The notes: a model not told the origin generated them from the letters alone. DNA of 64,000 bases from Pseudomonadota bacterium (GCA_021801705.1 JAJYXP010000072.1:123867-187866); one strand, 5' to 3'. Positions 27,293 through 36,665 are shown, numbered from the stretch's first letter. Program-made: numbers and translations.

Positions 27293-28245
27293 GGCGCGCC
27301 TTCCGCTATCTGTTTCAATTTGCCGAGCAGGGTGGCCTCGTCGTCAAGGGCAAGACCAAGCGAGCGGGCTACTTGCGTGTTGATGCCGACCGAGAAGTAA
27401 CGCGGCGCCTGGGGCGGAGGCAGGTTCCGGTCGGCCGCGAGGTGCTGGATTAATTCAGCCGCCTGCTGGCCGATCTGCTCGGGCACGCTGTACACGGCCG
27501 CGAGTGTGCCGGCCCTGACATAGGCAGCCGAAAAACCGAACAGCGGCACTTGATGGTGATAGGTGGTCAGGAGAATGCTCTGGATGGTGTTGCGGTTGTA
27601 AATGAGCGGATCGGGAACTGCCAGCAGCGCATCACTTTCACCGAGCAGGCGGTTTAGCGCCGGCAGCAAATCGGTCTCGCTGTCCGCCTTCTCGATCATT
27701 GCAGTAAAGCCGGCGGCCTTGGCTGCGGCCCGAAGGGCGGGAGCAGACTCGGCGGAACCGGGGCCGAGCAGGATACCGATACGCGTCCGATTCGGCAGGG
27801 CGTAACGAACCAGGGCAAACTGACGTGCCCACGGCTGGTCGAGATAGATCGCGGAGAAACGGCGGTGGTCGCCGAGCCGGGCGTTCTGCCGCGAAATTTT
27901 TTCGAAAGCCGCGCGCGGCACCAGCACGTTGATGATGGGCTGGGGCAGGTTTCTTTGCGCCAACTCCTGCATTGCGCCGCTGCCAATCGCAACCAGAACC
28001 TGCCCGGCATCTGAACGGACAGGCTCGCCTTCCTTCAGCGACTGCAGCGACATTGCCCTGATGGCCGGCCTGGCGGAACCGCTGCCCTGGGAAAGTGCGG
28101 TGCGCAGTCTGTCCGCCACCTGGGCGTAGGGGCCATCCTCCTCGCTCAGTACCATGGTCACTCCATCCAGCGCCCATGCCGCGTGCGGAAAACAGGACAG
28201 GGCAAAGGCGAGGGATAGAACGGCGGGGGCGCGCCAGTGCGTCAT
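27289..28245 (-). CDS. Periplasmic ABC-type substrate-binding-like protein
   Basis: 318 residues with a Sec signal peptide (LSLAFALSCFPHAAWA, cleavage about residue 26). The mature part has two Rossmann-like lobes typical of the ABC_sub_bind/periplasmic binding fold: QVLVAIGSGAMQEL, RIGILLGPGSAESAPALR, DALLAVPDPLIYNRNTI and LFGFSAAYVRAGTLAAVYS. No ABC permease or ATPase is near, so transport is unlikely. Tight coupling to the GGDEF/EAL gene (4-bp overlap) and to the TonB receptor (7-bp gap) suggests a ligand sensor. Ligand unknown. Confidence 0.88.
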   Translation of the reverse strand: MTHWRAPAVLSLAFALSCFPHAAWALDGVTMVLSEEDGPYAQVADRLRTALSQGSGSARPAIRAMSLQSLKEGEPVRSDAGQVLVAIGSGAMQELAQRNLPQPIINVLVPRAAFEKISRQNARLGDHRRFSAIYLDQPWARQFALVRYALPNRTRIGILLGPGSAESAPALRAAAKAAGFTAMIEKADSETDLLPALNRLLGESDALLAVPDPLIYNRNTIQSILLTTYHHQVPLFGFSAAYVRAGTLAAVYSVPEQIGQQAAELIQHLAADRNLPPPQAPRYFSVGINTQVARSLGLALDDEATLLGKLKQIAEGAP

Positions 28246-28252
28246 TGGAGGT

Positions 28253-30397
28253 TCACAGATCCAGCTTCAGATTGAGCCACGCAGTGCGGCCAGGGAGCTC
28301 GTTGTCGTGGCGATACTCGAAGTAACGGGCATTTGCGAGATTCTGCACCATCAGCGCGAGTTCGCCGTTCCCCGCGCCCGACCGGAAGCGATAGGCCAGG
28401 CGGCCATCCCAGCGGCGCGAGCTGGCGACAAAGTAATTATTGTCGTTGGCTCCGCTGTCTGCTCCTATCATGTGCGTTTCCCCGGCCTGATAGCCCATCA
28501 GGCTGGCGCTCCAGCCATGATCGAAGCGGTGGGTCAGCATCAGGCTCTGGCTGTTGGTCGGCGCCGAGTTGGTGTAGGGTACCCCGTTCTCGTCGGGACT
28601 GGCGATGCGGGTGTGGGCGAGGCCGTAAATCAGCCGGGTGCGCTCGCTCAGCCGCCACTGGATCTGGGCTTCGAATCCTTTTGCTACGGCGCTCCCGGTA
28701 TTTTGGCTGGCGTAGGATCTTGCCCCATAACAGGCGATTCCCGGTTGCGTCAGGCCGGCCGGGACGAAGGGCGGAATGACATAGCCTGCTACGGTCGGCA
28801 ATGTGCCGGCGGGATTGCAGGGGTTGTAATTGAATGACGAGATCAGGTCGGTAAGCTCGTCATGGAACAGCCTGAAATCAAGATCGAGCGTAGGAGATTT
28901 TCCGAGGTAGCCGATTTCCGTGGCTGTAATGCGCTCTGGTTTCAGGCCTCCGGTCGCGTAGCGGTAAATCAGGTCTGCCTGTGAAGGCAGCGGGGCCGGT
29001 GCGCCGGTCGGGGCTCGATAACGGTTGTCCGCCTTTTCCTCGAACAGGGAGGGAGTGCGGGCGGCTTTTGAATAACTGGCGCGCAGCGTATGGCCGGGCA
29101 GGAAATGCCAGTTCGCCGCCGCACGGGGGGTGACGTCGGTGCCGGTGAAATCGTTGTTTTCAGCCATCGCGCCGAGATTAAGGAGCAGATCCGGCTGCGC
29201 CCGCCATTCCAGATTGCCGAACAGGCGGGAAAGATGGAAATCGAAGGCGTCCTGACGGTTCAGGTAAAGCGGCCAGTAGGTGCTGTCCCGCCGCACGCTG
29301 CCACCCCAAACCAGGCGCGTCCTGTCGCTCGGGGAAAACGCATGCTGCACCTCCAGGTCGTAGCGCTGGGCCACCGCGTCGGCATTGAACTGCAAGCCCT
29401 GGTACTGGGGCGCAGCGGGGTAGAGGGTGTCGGCGGCGCTTTCATAGCCATGGTAGAGCTGCATGGAAAATTCGCCGCCGTCATCCAGATGACGGCGCCA
29501 GCGCAACAGTTCAAAATGGTTGTCCACGCTCTTCCAGCGGGGATGGAAACTGTCGGTATCCCAGCCCTCTTCACGGTCGCCCCCGTTGTGCCCGAACTGG
29601 AACTCCAGCACGTTGGCCGCATTCAGTTGGGAATCCGCGCGGAAAGTCAGCATGCGGATCTTCTTGTCGTCATGCTTGTTGGAGGTCCATGTGTTCGTTG
29701 GGTCGACCGGATTCGCAATGCCGGGGTCCTCGCCCCGATCGTTGCGTGTGCTGGCCGTCAGCCGGTAAGTAAGGCCATCGGTCTTGCCGCCGTGGCGCAT
29801 CATCACCTCGTTGCGGCTGCGTCCCGCGGACATCGATAATGAGGTTCCCTGCTGCTCCGCGGAATGGAGGGTGATGATGTTGATGATACCGAGAAAGGAG
29901 TTGGCGCCGTAGCTGGCGGAATCCGGCCCGCGCACGACCTCGATGCGTTCGATGTCGTCCAGCGCGACCGGGATGTCGCTCCACAGCACCCCGCCGAACA
30001 GGGGCGAATACACCGAACGCCCGTCCACCAGCACCTGCATGCGGTTCGCATAAGCATCGCCGAGGCCGTGGTAGCTCACCATGGAGTTGGTTGTGTAGAT
30101 GCTGCTGGCATGGTAGGCCACGTACATGCCGGGAACCAGCCGGAACACCTCGGCCAAATTCCAGGCGCCTGATTCCCTGATCATCCGGCGGTCGATCACG
30201 GTGACAGCGGCAGGAGCCTCATCCACGGGCTGGGAGAGCCGCGATGCGGAGAGCACGATCGGCACTTTATCCAGAAAGACATCCTCCGAGTAAGCGCCGC
30301 TTTCCGCACCCGATGCCAGGCCGGCATACAGCAGCAGGGTGCTTCCAAGCAAGCCATGTCCCGGTTTCAAGCCAAAAAAACTAAAGGTATTGTGCAT
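28253..30397 (-). CDS. TonB-dependent outer-membrane receptor
   Basis: About 714 residues from ATG 30397 (a TTG at 30415 would add six). Signal peptide through GLASGA (about residue 31). Plug domain about 55-175 with PAAVTVIDRRMIRESG, VPGMYV, QVLVDGRSVYSPLFGG and RIEVVRGPDSASYGANSFLGIINI; then a 22-strand barrel ending in a Leu-rich strand (AWLNLKLDL). Ligand cannot be read from the sequence; plug layout is that of siderophore/cobalamin-type receptors. Lies at the head of a three-gene operon with the binding protein and the GGDEF/EAL protein. The energy would come from TonB-ExbBD. Confidence 0.94.
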   Translation of the reverse strand: MHNTFSFFGLKPGHGLLGSTLLLYAGLASGAESGAYSEDVFLDKVPIVLSASRLSQPVDEAPAAVTVIDRRMIRESGAWNLAEVFRLVPGMYVAYHASSIYTTNSMVSYHGLGDAYANRMQVLVDGRSVYSPLFGGVLWSDIPVALDDIERIEVVRGPDSASYGANSFLGIINIITLHSAEQQGTSLSMSAGRSRNEVMMRHGGKTDGLTYRLTASTRNDRGEDPGIANPVDPTNTWTSNKHDDKKIRMLTFRADSQLNAANVLEFQFGHNGGDREEGWDTDSFHPRWKSVDNHFELLRWRRHLDDGGEFSMQLYHGYESAADTLYPAAPQYQGLQFNADAVAQRYDLEVQHAFSPSDRTRLVWGGSVRRDSTYWPLYLNRQDAFDFHLSRLFGNLEWRAQPDLLLNLGAMAENNDFTGTDVTPRAAANWHFLPGHTLRASYSKAARTPSLFEEKADNRYRAPTGAPAPLPSQADLIYRYATGGLKPERITATEIGYLGKSPTLDLDFRLFHDELTDLISSFNYNPCNPAGTLPTVAGYVIPPFVPAGLTQPGIACYGARSYASQNTGSAVAKGFEAQIQWRLSERTRLIYGLAHTRIASPDENGVPYTNSAPTNSQSLMLTHRFDHGWSASLMGYQAGETHMIGADSGANDNNYFVASSRRWDGRLAYRFRSGAGNGELALMVQNLANARYFEYRHDNELPGRTAWLNLKLDL

Positions 30398-30540
30398 GAC
30401 ATCCCATGAATTCAACTGTCAATTTTTCAACAATAGTACACTTTAATTCTGCCGGTATGGTCTTTGAGGCTTTGAGAAATACACGTTTTCAGGAAATTGA
30501 ATGTTAGAATTGCGCAGCCCTGTGCTGCGGGCGTTCAGAC

Positions 30541-30546
30541 TATAAT
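30541..30546 (+). promoter_or_regulatory. Possible -10 box for the phosphodiesterase gene
   Basis: TATAAT 24 bp upstream of the ATG at 30570. No good -35 hexamer at 16-18 bp, so this is only a candidate. Confidence 0.35.
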
Positions 30547-30569
30547 TCAGCCTCTTTTCCGGTGCTTTT

Positions 30570-31082
30570 ATGAAACTCTGCATTCTTTCCGATAGTCACG
30601 ACAACCGTGAACTGCTGGCCGCCGCCGTGCGGGACGCCAAGGCGCGCGGCGCCGTTGCCGCCCTGCATTGCGGTGATGTCGTCGCGGCCAATACCCTGAG
30701 TGTGTTCAAAAAGCTGGAAATGCCTGCGCACGTCATTTACGGCAACAATACAGGCGATCTTTATACGCTGTCGCGCATGGCGCATGAGTCGGGCAACCTG
30801 ATCCACTTTTACGGCCAGGATGCGGGCATCACTCTGCATGGCCGGAGCATTTTTCTTGTGCACTACCCGCATTATGCCCGTGCGCTGGCTTGCACCGGCG
30901 AGTGGGATATGGTTTGCTGCGGCCACGATCACCGCGCCGCCATATCCACGGTGGACAATATCCGCGGCGGGCAGACCTGGCTGGTGAACCCGGGCACGGT
31001 GGGTGGAGTGGGGAAACCGCCAACCTATATCCTGGGCGATCTGGAAGAAATGACGTTTGAGATTCTTCCCGTTCCTGGCTAG
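30570..31082 (+). CDS. YfcE/MJ0936-type metallophosphoesterase
   Basis: 170 residues. Metal-site motifs of calcineurin-like phosphodiesterases in order: DSHDN (8-12), HCGDVV, YGNNTGD, VHYPH and CGHDHR, then VNPGTVG. Small single-domain member of the YfcE group; substrate unknown (in vitro such enzymes cleave bis-pNPP). The TAG stop (31080-31082) is part of the CTAG target duplication of the MITE copy 3, the same relation as at the sulfurtransferase gene. Confidence 0.9.
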   Translation: MKLCILSDSHDNRELLAAAVRDAKARGAVAALHCGDVVAANTLSVFKKLEMPAHVIYGNNTGDLYTLSRMAHESGNLIHFYGQDAGITLHGRSIFLVHYPHYARALACTGEWDMVCCGHDHRAAISTVDNIRGGQTWLVNPGTVGGVGKPPTYILGDLEEMTFEILPVPG

Positions 31083-31223
31083 TAGTCAGTCATATTGAAA
31101 CCGGTGGACAATCTCGTCATTCCGGCGAAAGCCGGAATCCAGAAAAATCAACAACCGGGACACCGGCTTTCGCCGGTGTGACGGTTCAACTCATCCATGC
31201 TTTTCACCGTGACTGACTACTAG
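31079..31223 (+). mobile_element. MITE-like element, copy 3
   Basis: Core 31083-31219, identical to copy 2, flanked by CTAG (31079-31082, 31220-31223). The left CTAG contains the stop codon of the phosphodiesterase gene. A second repeat type begins at its right edge. Confidence 0.87.
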
Positions 31224-31303
31224 CCTGTCGGACTTGAAGAATCGAAGCGAAACGGGTCAAGCAGGCAAGCCGCGCAGCCGATTTCCTTTAAGTCCGACAG
31301 GCT
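31222..31303. repeat. Inverted-repeat element AGCCTGTCGGACTT
   Basis: A perfect 14-bp inverted repeat (AGCCTGTCGGACTT at 31222-31235, AAGTCCGACAGGCT at 31290-31303) encloses 54 bp with GCGCAGCC-like sequence. A one-sided match (AGCCTGTCGAACTTGAAGAATCG) lies at 49227. It starts inside the right target duplication of MITE copy 3, so the two are nested or joined. The remaining 31304-31486 is the leader of qmoA, with no gene seen. Confidence 0.75.
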
Positions 31304-31486
31304 CCTGGCATTTATTTAATCTATTCATACATAAGAAAATTCGATTATATTATTGTGGCTGGCGCTGTGGATAGGGTGCGTATTTGGGAGTAAGATTGCG
31401 CCAGTCAAAACCAACAAGTAAATGCCTAAACCGGCAGCGGCGCAAACCGGCGCCGAAGCCAATGCATCCGTGATGGAGGTAACCTG

Positions 31487-32773
31487 ATGACGGACATTAT
31501 TGCAACTAATCAGACCATTCTGGTCGTCGGCGGCGGCATCAGCGGCATGACGGCCGCCCTGGAAGCGGCCGAATGCGGCAAGGATGTTGTGCTGGTGGAA
31601 AAGAATCCCGCCCTTGGCGGACGCGTTTCCCAGCTTTATCGCTATTTCCCCAAGCTGTGCCACCCGGTCTGCGGCCTGGAAATCAACCTGCGCCGCCTCA
31701 AGCAGAATCCCCGCATTCGCGTGCTGACCATGGCGGAAGTGACGGAAATTACCGGCAGCGAAGGCAGCTACAGCGCCACCGTCAAAATTTCTCCGCGCTA
31801 TGTCAATGAAAACTGCACCGCCTGCGGCGATTGCTCCGGTGCGGTAGACACCGAGGTTGCGGATGAATTCAACTACAGGCTCGGCAAGGTCAGGGCGGCT
31901 TATCTGCCGCACAAGATGGCCTATCCGCAGCGCTATGTGATTGATCCGTCCATCATCGGAACCGCCGATGCCGAGAAGGCCAAGGCTGCCTGCAAGTACG
32001 GCGCGATCGACCTTGGCATGCAGGAGGAAGTTGTTAAATTCCAGGCCGGCGCGATAATCTGGGCAACCGGCTGGAAACCCTACGATGCGGCCAAGATCCA
32101 GCCCTACGGCTACGACCGCTACTCCAACGTCATCACCAGCGTCGAATTCGAACGCCTGGCGGACATCCACGGTCCGACCGGGGGCAAGATCCTGCGCCCG
32201 TCCGACGGCAAGGAAGCGAAGAACATCGCCTTCATCCAGTGCGCCGGCTCGCGCGACGAGAACCACCTGCGCCACTGCTCCCGCATCTGCTGCATGGCCT
32301 CACTGAAGCAGACCAACTACGTGCGCGAAGCTTACGGCGACGAGGGCAAGTCCACCATTTACTACATCGACATCCGCGCGATCGACCGCTTCGAGGATTT
32401 TTACCAGAAAGTGCAAAAAGACCCGACCGTTACCTTCATCAAGTCCAAGGTGGCCAAGGCTGTCCAGGACGAGAAGACCGGCGATGTCATCCTGCACGGC
32501 GTGAATACCGAAGGTTATCACCGCTACGCCACCCCCCACGATCTCGTGGTGCTGGCTGTGGGCATGGAGCCGTCCGTCAGGGGTGCCAACATCCCGGCGG
32601 AAATCGTTGCCGATTCGAGCGGTTTCATCGAGGCCGATCCGGCCAACCACGCTCTCTTCGGCGCAGGCTGCGCATCCAACCCGCTGGATGTGAACCGTGC
32701 GGTGCAGAGCGCCACTGCGAGCGCCTTGCGTGCGATCCAGGTGGTTAACCGTGTTGCCAGAGTGGAGGGTTGA
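31487..32773 (+). CDS. qmoA: QmoA-like HdrA-family flavoprotein
   Basis: 428 residues. FAD-binding GGGISGMTAALEAAE at the N-terminus, CHPVCGLEINLRRLK, a CTACGDC iron-sulfur motif near residue 106, FIQCAGSRD with a cluster of Cys (HCSRICCMASLKQT) about 260-280, and VVLAVGMEPS near the end. It matches QmoA, the shorter of the two HdrA-like subunits of the quinone-interacting oxidoreductase linked to APS reductase. GGAGGT lies eight bases before the ATG. First gene of a four-gene operon. Role with AprBA is inferred: no aprBA is in the window. Confidence 0.9.
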   Translation: MTDIIATNQTILVVGGGISGMTAALEAAECGKDVVLVEKNPALGGRVSQLYRYFPKLCHPVCGLEINLRRLKQNPRIRVLTMAEVTEITGSEGSYSATVKISPRYVNENCTACGDCSGAVDTEVADEFNYRLGKVRAAYLPHKMAYPQRYVIDPSIIGTADAEKAKAACKYGAIDLGMQEEVVKFQAGAIIWATGWKPYDAAKIQPYGYDRYSNVITSVEFERLADIHGPTGGKILRPSDGKEAKNIAFIQCAGSRDENHLRHCSRICCMASLKQTNYVREAYGDEGKSTIYYIDIRAIDRFEDFYQKVQKDPTVTFIKSKVAKAVQDEKTGDVILHGVNTEGYHRYATPHDLVVLAVGMEPSVRGANIPAEIVADSSGFIEADPANHALFGAGCASNPLDVNRAVQSATASALRAIQVVNRVARVEG

Positions 32774-32777
32774 TTAA

Positions 32778-35048
32778 ATGGCAGATCAGAAAGTAGCAGC
32801 CTATATTTGCCAAGGTTGCGGTTTGGGCGACCGCCTGGATACCGCGGCACTGGCCGGTGTGGCGAAGAAGGAAGGCAAGGCGGCGCTGGTCAAGGAGCAT
32901 GAGTTCCTGTGCAATGCCGACGGTGTCAAGATGATCCGTGACGACATCGCCAACGAAGGCGTTACCCATGTCATGATCGGCGCCTGCTCGCGCCGCGCCA
33001 AGACCGAGGCGTTCGGTTTCACCGATGTCGCCGTGGCCCGCGCCAACCTGCGCGAGGGAGTGATCTGGACCCAACCCGATAACGACGAGTCGCGCGAGAC
33101 CACGCAGGAAATGGCGGAAGACTACATCCGCATGGGTTGCGCCGAAGCCAAGAAAATGATGCTGCCCATGGGCAATCCGGCGGCTGCCACCGAGCGCCGC
33201 CTGCTGGTGGTGGGCGGCGGTGTGTCCGGCATGACCGCTGCGCTGGAAGCTTCCAGGGCCGGTTATCAGGTCGTGCTGGTGGAAAAGTCCGGCCAGCTCG
33301 GCGGCTGGGCAGGCAAGCTGCATAAGCGCACGCCGGCCAAGTCGCCGTTCCAGAGTCCGCAGGACACCCCGGTGGCGGAAATGGCCGCGGCGATCGAGGC
33401 CGACGCCAATATCAAGGTTTACCTGAATGCCATCACCAGCAAGATTCAGGGCGCCCCCGGCCGGTTCGAGGCCGAGATCAGCGTCGAGTCGGGGGTGACG
33501 GTGACAGAGAAAGCCGGCGCCATCGTCCAGGCAACCGGTTTCTCGCTTTACGACGCCAATAATTTGCCCGAACTGGGCTATGGCAAGTCCGCCAACGTGG
33601 TCGATCAGGCCGGGCTGGAAACGCTCGCCACGGCGGCCAAAGGCAGCCCGATCAAGCGCCCTTCCGACGGCGGCGAAGTCAGGAAAGTGGTGTTCGTGCA
33701 GTGCGCCGGACAGCGTGACGACTCCGGCAAGCATCTGGCCTACTGTTCCGGTTCCTGCTGCTCGACTTCGGTCAAGCAGGCGATGTACTTCAAGGATGCC
33801 AATCCCGACATCGACACGGTGGTGATCTACACCGACCTGCGCATGCCCGGAAACGGCGAGGACTTCTACCGCAGCGGCCAGGACAAGGGCGTGATCTTTA
33901 CCAAGGGCAAGGTGTCCAGCGTCGAAGCCGCCGGCAACCAGTGCAAGGTGAATTTCCACGACCTGATCCTCAACGACCAGACCGCGATCGCCAACGCCGA
34001 CCTGGTGGTGCTGGCCACCGGCCAGGTGCCTAATTCCGGTGTCGATATCGACTCCAAGCTGAAGGCGGAAATTGCCGCCGCAGCCGGCGACAACTCACTG
34101 CTGGAGGCCTACAATGCTTCCCAGGCCGAGGGCTCGGTCAAGCCGGTTTCCATGCTCAACCTGAACTACCGCCAAGGTCCGGACGTTCCCCAGTTGAAGT
34201 ATGGCTTCACCGATTCCCACTTTATCTGCTTCCCCTACGAAACCCGCCGTACCGGCATTTATTCCGCCGGTCCGGTGCGCCGTCCGATGGATATGGCGCA
34301 GGCGATGGAAGACGCCACCGGCGCCACGATGAAGGCGATCCAGGCGATCGAGAATGCCGGCCTGGGCCGTGCCGCTCATCCGCGTTCCGGCGACCTGAGC
34401 TACCCGATCTTCCGCAAGGAAGGCTGCACCCAGTGCAAGCGCTGTACGGTGGAATGCCCGTTCGGCGCCATCGACGAAGACGAGCAGCGCTTTCCGGTTT
34501 TCAACGAGTCGCGCTGCCGCCGCTGTGGCACCTGCATGGGTGCCTGCCCGGTGCGCGTGATCTCCTTCGAGAACTACTCGGTCGATACCGTCGGCTCGCA
34601 GTTGAAGGCGGTGGACGTTCCCGACGAGTTTTCCGAGAAGCCGCGCGTCCTGATTCTGGCCTGCGAAAACGATGCCTACCCGGCGCTCGACATGGCGGCG
34701 ATGAACCGCAACGTCTACAGCGCTTTTGTGCGCGTCATACCGGTGCGCTGCCTGGGTTCCGTCAATACCATCTGGATCAACGACGCGCTCAGCAACGGCT
34801 ACGACGGTGTGATGATGCTGGGTTGCAAGCATGGCGACGACTACCAGTGCCACTTCGTCAAGGGTTCCGAACTAGCCGGCATACGCATGAGCAAGATCGG
34901 CGACACGCTGAAGCAAATGGGGCTGGAAGAAGAACGGGTGGCTACCTTCGAGGTCGCAATTACAGACATCGAGCGCGTGCCGCAACTGATCAACGATTAC
35001 ATGGCGAAGATTCAGGAAATCGGCATGAGTCCGATGAAGGGCTTCTAG
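32778..35048 (+). CDS. qmoB: QmoB-like HdrA/MvhD fusion protein
   Basis: 756 residues, 4 bp after qmoA. An N-terminal Cys segment (YICQGCGLGDRLD; FLCNADG; IGACSRR) precedes the FAD fold VVGGGVSGMTAALEASRAG (about 143). Then FVQCAGQRDD and YCSGSCC, two 4Fe-4S motifs CTQCKRCTVECPFGAID and CRRCGTCMGACPVRVI (about 553-595), and a C-terminal MvhD-like domain (about 615-740, with CENDAYP, PVRCLGSVN, GCKHGDDYQC). This is the QmoB layout. Such proteins split or pass electrons between thiol/disulfide or sulfur donors and quinone-linked partners. Confidence 0.92.
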   Translation: MADQKVAAYICQGCGLGDRLDTAALAGVAKKEGKAALVKEHEFLCNADGVKMIRDDIANEGVTHVMIGACSRRAKTEAFGFTDVAVARANLREGVIWTQPDNDESRETTQEMAEDYIRMGCAEAKKMMLPMGNPAAATERRLLVVGGGVSGMTAALEASRAGYQVVLVEKSGQLGGWAGKLHKRTPAKSPFQSPQDTPVAEMAAAIEADANIKVYLNAITSKIQGAPGRFEAEISVESGVTVTEKAGAIVQATGFSLYDANNLPELGYGKSANVVDQAGLETLATAAKGSPIKRPSDGGEVRKVVFVQCAGQRDDSGKHLAYCSGSCCSTSVKQAMYFKDANPDIDTVVIYTDLRMPGNGEDFYRSGQDKGVIFTKGKVSSVEAAGNQCKVNFHDLILNDQTAIANADLVVLATGQVPNSGVDIDSKLKAEIAAAAGDNSLLEAYNASQAEGSVKPVSMLNLNYRQGPDVPQLKYGFTDSHFICFPYETRRTGIYSAGPVRRPMDMAQAMEDATGATMKAIQAIENAGLGRAAHPRSGDLSYPIFRKEGCTQCKRCTVECPFGAIDEDEQRFPVFNESRCRRCGTCMGACPVRVISFENYSVDTVGSQLKAVDVPDEFSEKPRVLILACENDAYPALDMAAMNRNVYSAFVRVIPVRCLGSVNTIWINDALSNGYDGVMMLGCKHGDDYQCHFVKGSELAGIRMSKIGDTLKQMGLEEERVATFEVAITDIERVPQLINDYMAKIQEIGMSPMKGF

Positions 35049-35058
35049 GAGACGGCAA

Positions 35059-35658
35059 ATGAGCGAAAATTACAGTAATAGTTTCCTCAGGGAAGTCGAG
35101 GAAAGGGTCGAAGAAGGTCACTGGGTCAAGATGTGCATGCAATGTGGCGTGTGCGCCGGCTCGTGCCCGTTCGGACCGCACTGGGCGCATCCGCCACAGG
35201 AAATCTTCATGATGATTCGTGCCGGCAAGCGCGAAGAGGTGCTGACCTCGGATTCGATGTGGATGTGCACCTCCTGCTACAACTGCGTCGTACGCTGCCC
35301 GCGCAAGCTGCCGATTACCCATATCATGCATGGCCTGGCAAATTACGCGCACCGCCTGGGCATCGCACCGAAAGGGCAGCCGACGGAGCATTTCGCCACC
35401 CTGTTCTGGAATAACCTGGCAGAAACAGGCCGGGTCAACGAACTCAAACTATCCCTGGGGATCTATTTCAGGGATGGCTTCAGCCAGGGCATCAAGAACG
35501 CCATGGCGATGCAAAGCGTCGGCTTGGGCATGTTGAAGGCGAAGCGCCTCAACCCGTTCGAATTGTTCGCGCCGCACGGCGTCAAGGATAAAAGCGGTTT
35601 CCATGCGATGCTGAAGAAGGCGCGTGAAATCGAAGACCGCCGCAAGCCTATTGCCTAA
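35059..35658 (+). CDS. hdrC: HdrC-like iron-sulfur subunit
   Basis: 199 residues, soluble. Two 4Fe-4S motifs: CMQCGVCAGSCPFG (about 28-41) and CTSCYNCVVRCPRKLP (about 72-87), followed by a helical tail. Unlike QmoC of Gram-negative sulfate reducers it has no fused cytochrome b membrane domain. It sits 10 bp after qmoB and 10 bp before hdrB, so the complex here is the QmoAB-HdrCB type known from Gram-positive sulfate reducers and some sulfur oxidisers. Confidence 0.92.
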   Translation: MSENYSNSFLREVEERVEEGHWVKMCMQCGVCAGSCPFGPHWAHPPQEIFMMIRAGKREEVLTSDSMWMCTSCYNCVVRCPRKLPITHIMHGLANYAHRLGIAPKGQPTEHFATLFWNNLAETGRVNELKLSLGIYFRDGFSQGIKNAMAMQSVGLGMLKAKRLNPFELFAPHGVKDKSGFHAMLKKAREIEDRRKPIA

Positions 35659-35668
35659 GGAGTTAAAG

Positions 35669-36565
35669 ATGGCTAAAAAAACCTATTCGTTTTACCCCGG
35701 CTGCTCTTCCCAAACCAAGGCGTCCTCGTTCAACTACCTGACGTCCACCAAGTCGATGTGCAATTTGCTCGACATCGAACTGAAGGAAGTGCCGGACTGG
35801 AACTGCTGCGGCGCATCCATCGGTTACGCCGAAGGCGGCGAGTTGCCGCGGATTACCCTGTCCGCACGCAATATTGCATTGTCGGAACAAGCCAATCCGG
35901 GCATGGACATGGTCGCGACCTGTGCTGCGTGCTGGCTTTCCACGCGCGAATCCAAGGAGCGCATGGACCACAACACCCAGATGCGCAACGATGCCAACGA
36001 GGCGTTGAAAGAAGCCGGCCTGGTCTACCAGGGCACGCAGAACGTGCGCCACATGGCAGAGGTGCTGGTTGAGGACCTCGGCTTCGATGAACTGAAAAAA
36101 GGTGTAAAAAACCCCTTGCGCGATCTCAAGATCGCCGGTTACGTCGGCTGCCAGACCAACCGTCCTTTCGGCCTTGCCGGCGAATCGTTCGAGAATCCTG
36201 TCTATCTGGATAACATCATCGAGGCGATGGGGGGCGAGGCGGTACCGTACGACCAGAAGGTGACCTGCTGCGGCGGCGCGCTGGCCTTCTCCGAACCGGA
36301 AAAAAGCCAGAAGCAGATCAAGGATATCATCGAGTCCGCCTACGACCATGGCGCCGAGATGATCGTCACGCCTTGTCCGCTGTGCCAGGCTAACGTCGAA
36401 ATCTATCAGGGCGAAATCAACAAGCGCTACGGTACCAAGTTCAACATTCCTGTGGCCTACTACTCGCAGTTGATCACGGTCGCCTACGGCGGCAGTGCAC
36501 AGGATGCGGGGTTGGACAGCCAATTGATCCGCGCTACCAAGCTCGAGGAAATCGCCAAGAAGTAA
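35669..36565 (+). CDS. hdrB: HdrB-like subunit (two CCG domains)
   Basis: 298 residues from ATG 35669 behind TAAGGAG. Two cysteine-rich CCG domains: PGCSSQ, then WNCCGASIG and CAACW; and later VGCQTNRP, TCCGGAL and CPLCQAN. These bind the non-cubane 4Fe-4S clusters that reduce or oxidise disulfides in HdrB. The partner thiol (DsrC-type protein, another low-molecular thiol or APS reductase electron flow) cannot be read from the sequence. A terminator-like hairpin follows. Confidence 0.92.
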   Translation: MAKKTYSFYPGCSSQTKASSFNYLTSTKSMCNLLDIELKEVPDWNCCGASIGYAEGGELPRITLSARNIALSEQANPGMDMVATCAACWLSTRESKERMDHNTQMRNDANEALKEAGLVYQGTQNVRHMAEVLVEDLGFDELKKGVKNPLRDLKIAGYVGCQTNRPFGLAGESFENPVYLDNIIEAMGGEAVPYDQKVTCCGGALAFSEPEKSQKQIKDIIESAYDHGAEMIVTPCPLCQANVEIYQGEINKRYGTKFNIPVAYYSQLITVAYGGSAQDAGLDSQLIRATKLEEIAKK

Positions 36566-36592
36566 GGATTAAACCCTTTACGGCAGTACCTT

Positions 36593-36627
36593 GGGGGCGG
36601 CCTGCGGGTCGCCCCCGATTGTTTTAT
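36593..36627 (+). terminator. Terminator-like hairpin after hdrB
   Basis: GGGGGCG (36593-36599)/CGCCCCC (36610-36616), 10-nt loop, then GATTGTTTTATT. The T-rich tail is interrupted, so it may only lower expression of the next gene. Confidence 0.6.
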
Positions 36628-36665
36628 TCCGCCTGTGTGGCCAGCAGCAGCAAAAAGGATTAATC

